Below are positions 60,115 through 64,000 of a stretch of 64,000 nt of DNA, piece after piece (the first letter of the stretch is position 1; each line of letters begins with the position of its first letter). The DNA is taken from assembly GCA_023846275.1 (NCBI GenBank), contig CM043868.1, positions 15,037,755-15,101,754 on the forward strand, given 5' to 3'. Origin of the DNA: Vanilla planifolia. Lineage: Eukaryota; Streptophyta; Magnoliopsida; Asparagales; Orchidaceae. A program made the position numbers and the translations under genes. Under the pieces are notes generated by a model that searched no databases, had not been told where the DNA came from, and was given only the letters and a program-made list of their open reading frames with translations.

Positions 60115-63100
60115 TTTAAGAGTAAAATTTTTCAAGTGGTCCCCACTCCATGTTCATGAGAGCTTAGTATCATCTTCTATTTGAAAGTCGACAATAATTT
60201 AGTTTAATAATTTCTTTAACGAGATATAAACCCTCTTAATTTGGGGCTAACTTACCGAGCCCTTTCCACTACTTTGAAATTTGGCATTTTTTGAGGATAA
60301 GTCCCTTACTTTAAGAGGGCATCTTATGTTTAGCTATTTTAAGTGTGCTTAAAAGCACTTCTCTTCAATAAAATCTAGCTTGAGTTTTCTTGCTTTTTCA
60401 TTTATTTGCTTTGAAATGGTTGTCATGTCATTCTCTTAATATTTGAACTTATAAAGTAGAGTAGTTGATTTCTATTAAGAGCATAACCTTAGAGTCATAA
60501 ATTAAAGAGCATGAAGATTCTCTTATGGTAGTGGAAGGAGTGGTTCAGAATGCCTATAATATACCAGGAAGCTCTTCGATCCAAGCCATTTTTTTCCTTT
60601 TTTAAGATTTCAAAATCTTTAGCAAGCTTTTGTTCACTATTTCAACTTGACCATTTGATTATGAAATGTGATTCAATAAGAGAGGGGTAAATTATTATGA
60701 ATAAAAACTTATAATTCTTATAAAAAATAATTTAAAAAATATTTTAAAAATATTTTTAAAAGACTTAAGAAAATCTCAAAAAATGATTTTATGTAAATTT
60801 TAAATTTAATTCAAAACATATTAAATTTTATTTTAATAATAAATTTTCATAAAAAGTATGAAATAAAAAATCAACAAAAATTAAAATATATACTAAAGAT
60901 TTTTAGATATGTCAACTTAAAATAAGCTTACATCCTCTCCAAACAAAAAATATATAAAAACAAATACTCAATGTAAACCTTTTGATAGAAGACAGATAAG
61001 ATAAACCCTCATTATAACGAAACAAAATAGACAATCTATTATGACCTTACAATGAAATAAAATAATAATAGAATAAAAATATTCAATGAAATAAAATCAA
61101 AATTGATATAAATAAAATCGTATGCTTGATGAAATATTTAATGAGGCATAGTATTTTAATAAAATTAATTAGGAATAAAGAAAATTGATGATTTAGTTAA
61201 CTTGAGAAGAAAACATAATTTCAAGTTTAATAACTAAAGGACGTAGTGTATCAAAGAGACAATGAACATGGCTACTAGCAACTTATTTGTTGCTTGAAAA
61301 GTTTCTTTAGATTGTGTTAAAATTCATCAAATTATTTCTTTAAAAAATTCTCCTATTTTTGATATATTCTAACAACTAAAAGCACCTACTAAACACACCA
61401 GTTAATCGTTACAACTTTCATCGATGTATGTTATTTAATCAAAAGATTATGATTTAATTAAAAATAATAACAGCTTAAAATAATGGCTATAAGAGCTGTT
61501 ACTCATGAGCTATTCGATGGATCGGTTTGAAACTTTCGATTGCAAGAACTATGTAATCGGATGGACAAGATTCAAATGACACAACTTAGAAATAGTTTTT
61601 ATCAGAAATCGTGAGATCTAAATTATGATCAGATGATTGGATTTTGATCTTACGCACATGGATTGTGTAACTGCAAAATGGTGTGATTGAACTGAGGATA
61701 TAATCAGACACTATAAAACATAGAGATAAGGATCGTTCGATCTCAAAATTACATAATCAGATGGTTTTGGTTACTCCCAAAATCAGGAAGTTAATGCATA
61801 GTAAATGTTATATATTTTAGTCCCATATGATCTATTTCTGCTTTTGTTTCTTCCTTATAAGATCTTTTACGTATTCTAAAGACAGCTTGATTTTAGGATT
61901 ACTACCTCTTGGTTTGCTCAGGAGGTCATGACTCGTGTGGCCAATGATACATTATACTTAATTTACTAATATGACATTAATATCCTTATCAGACACTTTT
62001 TCAACTCGATTAGGGTCTGATTTCAATTGATCTATTAATTGTATCGAACGAGTTCATAAAGCTTTATTATACTAATCGAGTTAAGTAAGTTTAAATTTTT
62101 TTTATTAATTAATTAGTATTTTAATAACATATTTTTTAACAGATTAATTAAGTTTTTCAAATATAAGATCAAGGTAAATTCAAGATATGATAGATAAAAA
62201 ATATTGAAAATCTAAATATTTTTTTAAGATGAGTAATTTTGATTTAATTTGTGTCTTGTAATAAATATTTTAATCAAGATTATATTCTAATTAAAGTAAA
62301 ATTAAATTCAAACTACATCTCTTTGTAGTTTGCCACTTTAATAAATTTGTTCTTCATGGCATTTGATATTTGCTCATTTTCTTCTTTAAATCTCCAACGA
62401 ATAAGAGTATTGATTACCTAAAATTAAAAAATTCACTTAAATAAATTTATTTGAAATATTTAAGATTTGTTATAATCAAATAAAGCACCACAACTAGCGA
62501 TTAACAATATAATAGTTTGAGGATGGTTTACAGAGACATACTTTGTGTCAGCTATATATTTTATAGAAGATTTAGAAGACCTTTGCTTGGAATATTATAG
62601 TATTATCAGTGACTATAGTTGAAAGAATTTTGAATCTATTGAATATATCTCCCTAGAAGAAATTATGAGGTTTAATTATCATCTAGTTGACAAGAGATTT
62701 GGTGTCAATCTACTTTAAGAAGTAATCAATTATTATAAGAAGGAATTTCTTACCCCTTTAGTTATAAGGAAAAGTCTAAAGTTATCCGTGCCCTACATAA
62801 GAAAATATTGATTGCTTTCATTAGGGTTGTTAGTTAAGAAAAGGGAGCACAAAGTTGGCATCCTTTGCATCTTCCAACAAACAAATCAATGTATTTTGGA
62901 ATGGTATACCAAAAGAATTCTTGTCTCATAATTTTCATAGCCAGGTTATGACTTGAGATATAGTTATCATATTCTTCTGAATATATTTCCTTTACAATGT
63001 TTTTGACCTCTGACAGATGAATACATTTAAGTAAAAGCTTGATGTAGGACTTTCGATATAATTGATCTTTAATTAAGAGATTATTGGAACTATCTCTTGA

Positions 63101-64000
63101 TTTTTCTAACGTCTGAGTTTTAATGAGAAAAAATTCTTATCTTGAAATAGGCTTCCAAGAGAGTCATCTAATAAGTAAGCCTCAAGGTTAAGAATTTCCA
63201 CTTTCACATCTTAACAAATAGTTTTTTCAAGATGGGAGAAACCTTCCTTGGGGTCTCATTGTTTGGCTAGTGGGTGTGCCTTTTGATTTTGCTCAAGTGG
63301 GGTTTAGATGAAGCTAATTTGATCAAACGTTTTTAGGAAAGTTTGCGTTAATGCTTTATATGCGTTTTAAGGATTAAATATCTAGTTTCAAATGAGTCAT
63401 TAACTTCACTAAAAATCAGTTATGAGTCACTAAAGATTAGTGGGTATTTGATTCACAAACCCAAAGCATTCATTCTAATTATCAAAGCTTCATATTTGGC
63501 TTGGTTATTATTGACTTGGAAGTTGATTTTAATCCCTTATTTTAGTTTAACATCCTCTAGACTTGGTAGAATAAAGTTGAAATCATATGAATCTTATCTC
63601 GATGCTCCATCCACCAATAACTTCTAAGTGTCTAAAGGGAGCTTGAGTTCTACTTCGAGGGAAATCCATTTGACCAAAAATCAGGAAGTACTTAAGATTT
63701 AATTAATGGTAAATGCATGAAATCAATCTAAAATTTTCTTACCTTGATGACCTATTTTTACAATCTCTCTAAGACTTCAATTGATTGAAAGATTCATTTC
63801 AAAGAATTGTTTATGATGACATTGATGGTGTGTGGTTGAAAATAACATCATAGTTGTCAAGTAAAAATGACGAGTGCTAGTGCCATTTTTATTAGAGAGA
63901 ATTTCTTGCTTTTGTATCTTTTAAAGTTTGAGAGATATAATTGATGGGTAGTTACATACCTTTGTCTTCTCAAATTAGCACAGAACTAATGCTCTACTTG
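60115..64000 (-). mobile_element. Ty3/gypsy pol relic, Tat-type (RT-RNH-aRNH-IN), partial
   Basis: Minus-strand pieces in order: KMALALV..CYFQPHTINVI..N (RT-linked RNase H, about 63.9-63.7 kb); LLVDGAS and NFQVNNNQAKYEALI (second, archaeal-type RNase H, 63.62-63.3 kb); KSYIKLLL..SHNLAMKIMRQEFFW and CKGCQLCAP (integrase zinc finger, 63.07-62.85 kb); IIDYFLK.IDTKSLV and IVTDNT (integrase core, 62.74-62.57 kb); SVNHPQT (62.51-62.53 kb). After a 1.8-kb interruption come SNGQVEIVNKSLL, AWIEELPGIL and GKLAPN.EGLY..KEII (60.67-60.12 kb). Two RNase H domains and the KLAPNWEGPY-type end indicate the Tat clade. Stops throughout; the RT core lies beyond the right edge. Confidence 0.82.
60675..62513. mobile_element. 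Insertion interrupting the gypsy integrase
   Basis: Splits the integrase between SVNHPQT (right side) and NHIS.SNGQVE (left side). Codons for Asn-His occur on both sides, as a small target duplication would leave. The 1.84-kb AT-rich insert begins near AAGAGAGGGGTAAATTATTA; its family is not recognised. Confidence 0.45.

Overview
The window is nuclear DNA of a flowering plant. It is very AT-rich, has intron-split genes with GT-AG and GC-AG junctions, and carries decayed plant-type Ty1/copia, Ty3/gypsy and LINE elements. The genes present are a plant CDPK, a plant-type mitochondrial L12 and a plant aromatic amino acid decarboxylase-family gene. I cannot name the species, and I cannot separate monocot from eudicot with confidence.

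Layout. 1-1045 (minus): first coding exon of a group I calcium-dependent protein kinase whose remaining exons lie beyond the left edge; its TATA-like box and leader with two short uORFs reach to about 1290. 1.3-18.1 kb: stop-dense, AT-rich, gene-free DNA with a 390-bp tandem duplication, a 38-bp tandem array, a degenerate array at 7.9-8.25 kb, several microsatellites and a cluster of 16-bp dyads. 18.1-18.7 kb: an isolated CpG-rich island with a telo-box, possibly a distal first exon. 19-23 kb: decayed repeats, including a three-copy tandem repeat at 21.1-22.05 kb. 23.1-25.7 kb (plus): mitochondrial ribosomal protein L12 gene with an intact single coding exon and a proposed 5'UTR exon and intron. 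27.16-58.10 kb (minus): a complete 13-exon gene of the plant aromatic amino acid decarboxylase family, convergent with L12. I rebuilt it exon by exon (487 codons plus stop). Its catalytic-loop residue is Phe334 rather than Tyr, so it is predicted to be an aromatic aldehyde synthase. 58.2-60.1 kb: repeat-rich spacer. 60.1-64.0 kb (minus): a Ty3/gypsy pol relic of Tat type, interrupted by a 1.8-kb insertion.

The aldehyde synthase gene spans about 31 kb, but 24.5 kb of this is two introns (10.2 and 14.3 kb) filled with transposon debris. Intron 5 holds an LTR element in antisense orientation with a copia gag relic; intron 4 holds a LINE relic and unclassified repeats. The predicted start codon is split by intron 1 (AT|G), and introns 7 and 9 have GC donors.

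The three host genes have no obvious joint function: Ca2+ signalling, mitochondrial translation, and Phe/Tyr-derived aldehyde formation. I saw no tRNA or rRNA gene, CRISPR array or bacterial-type operon, and no clearly new biological system. The most notable items are the split start codon, the Phe334 signature with paired GC-AG introns, the stop-start overlap proposed for the L12 leader, and the dyad-repeat cluster at 10.15-10.32 kb.
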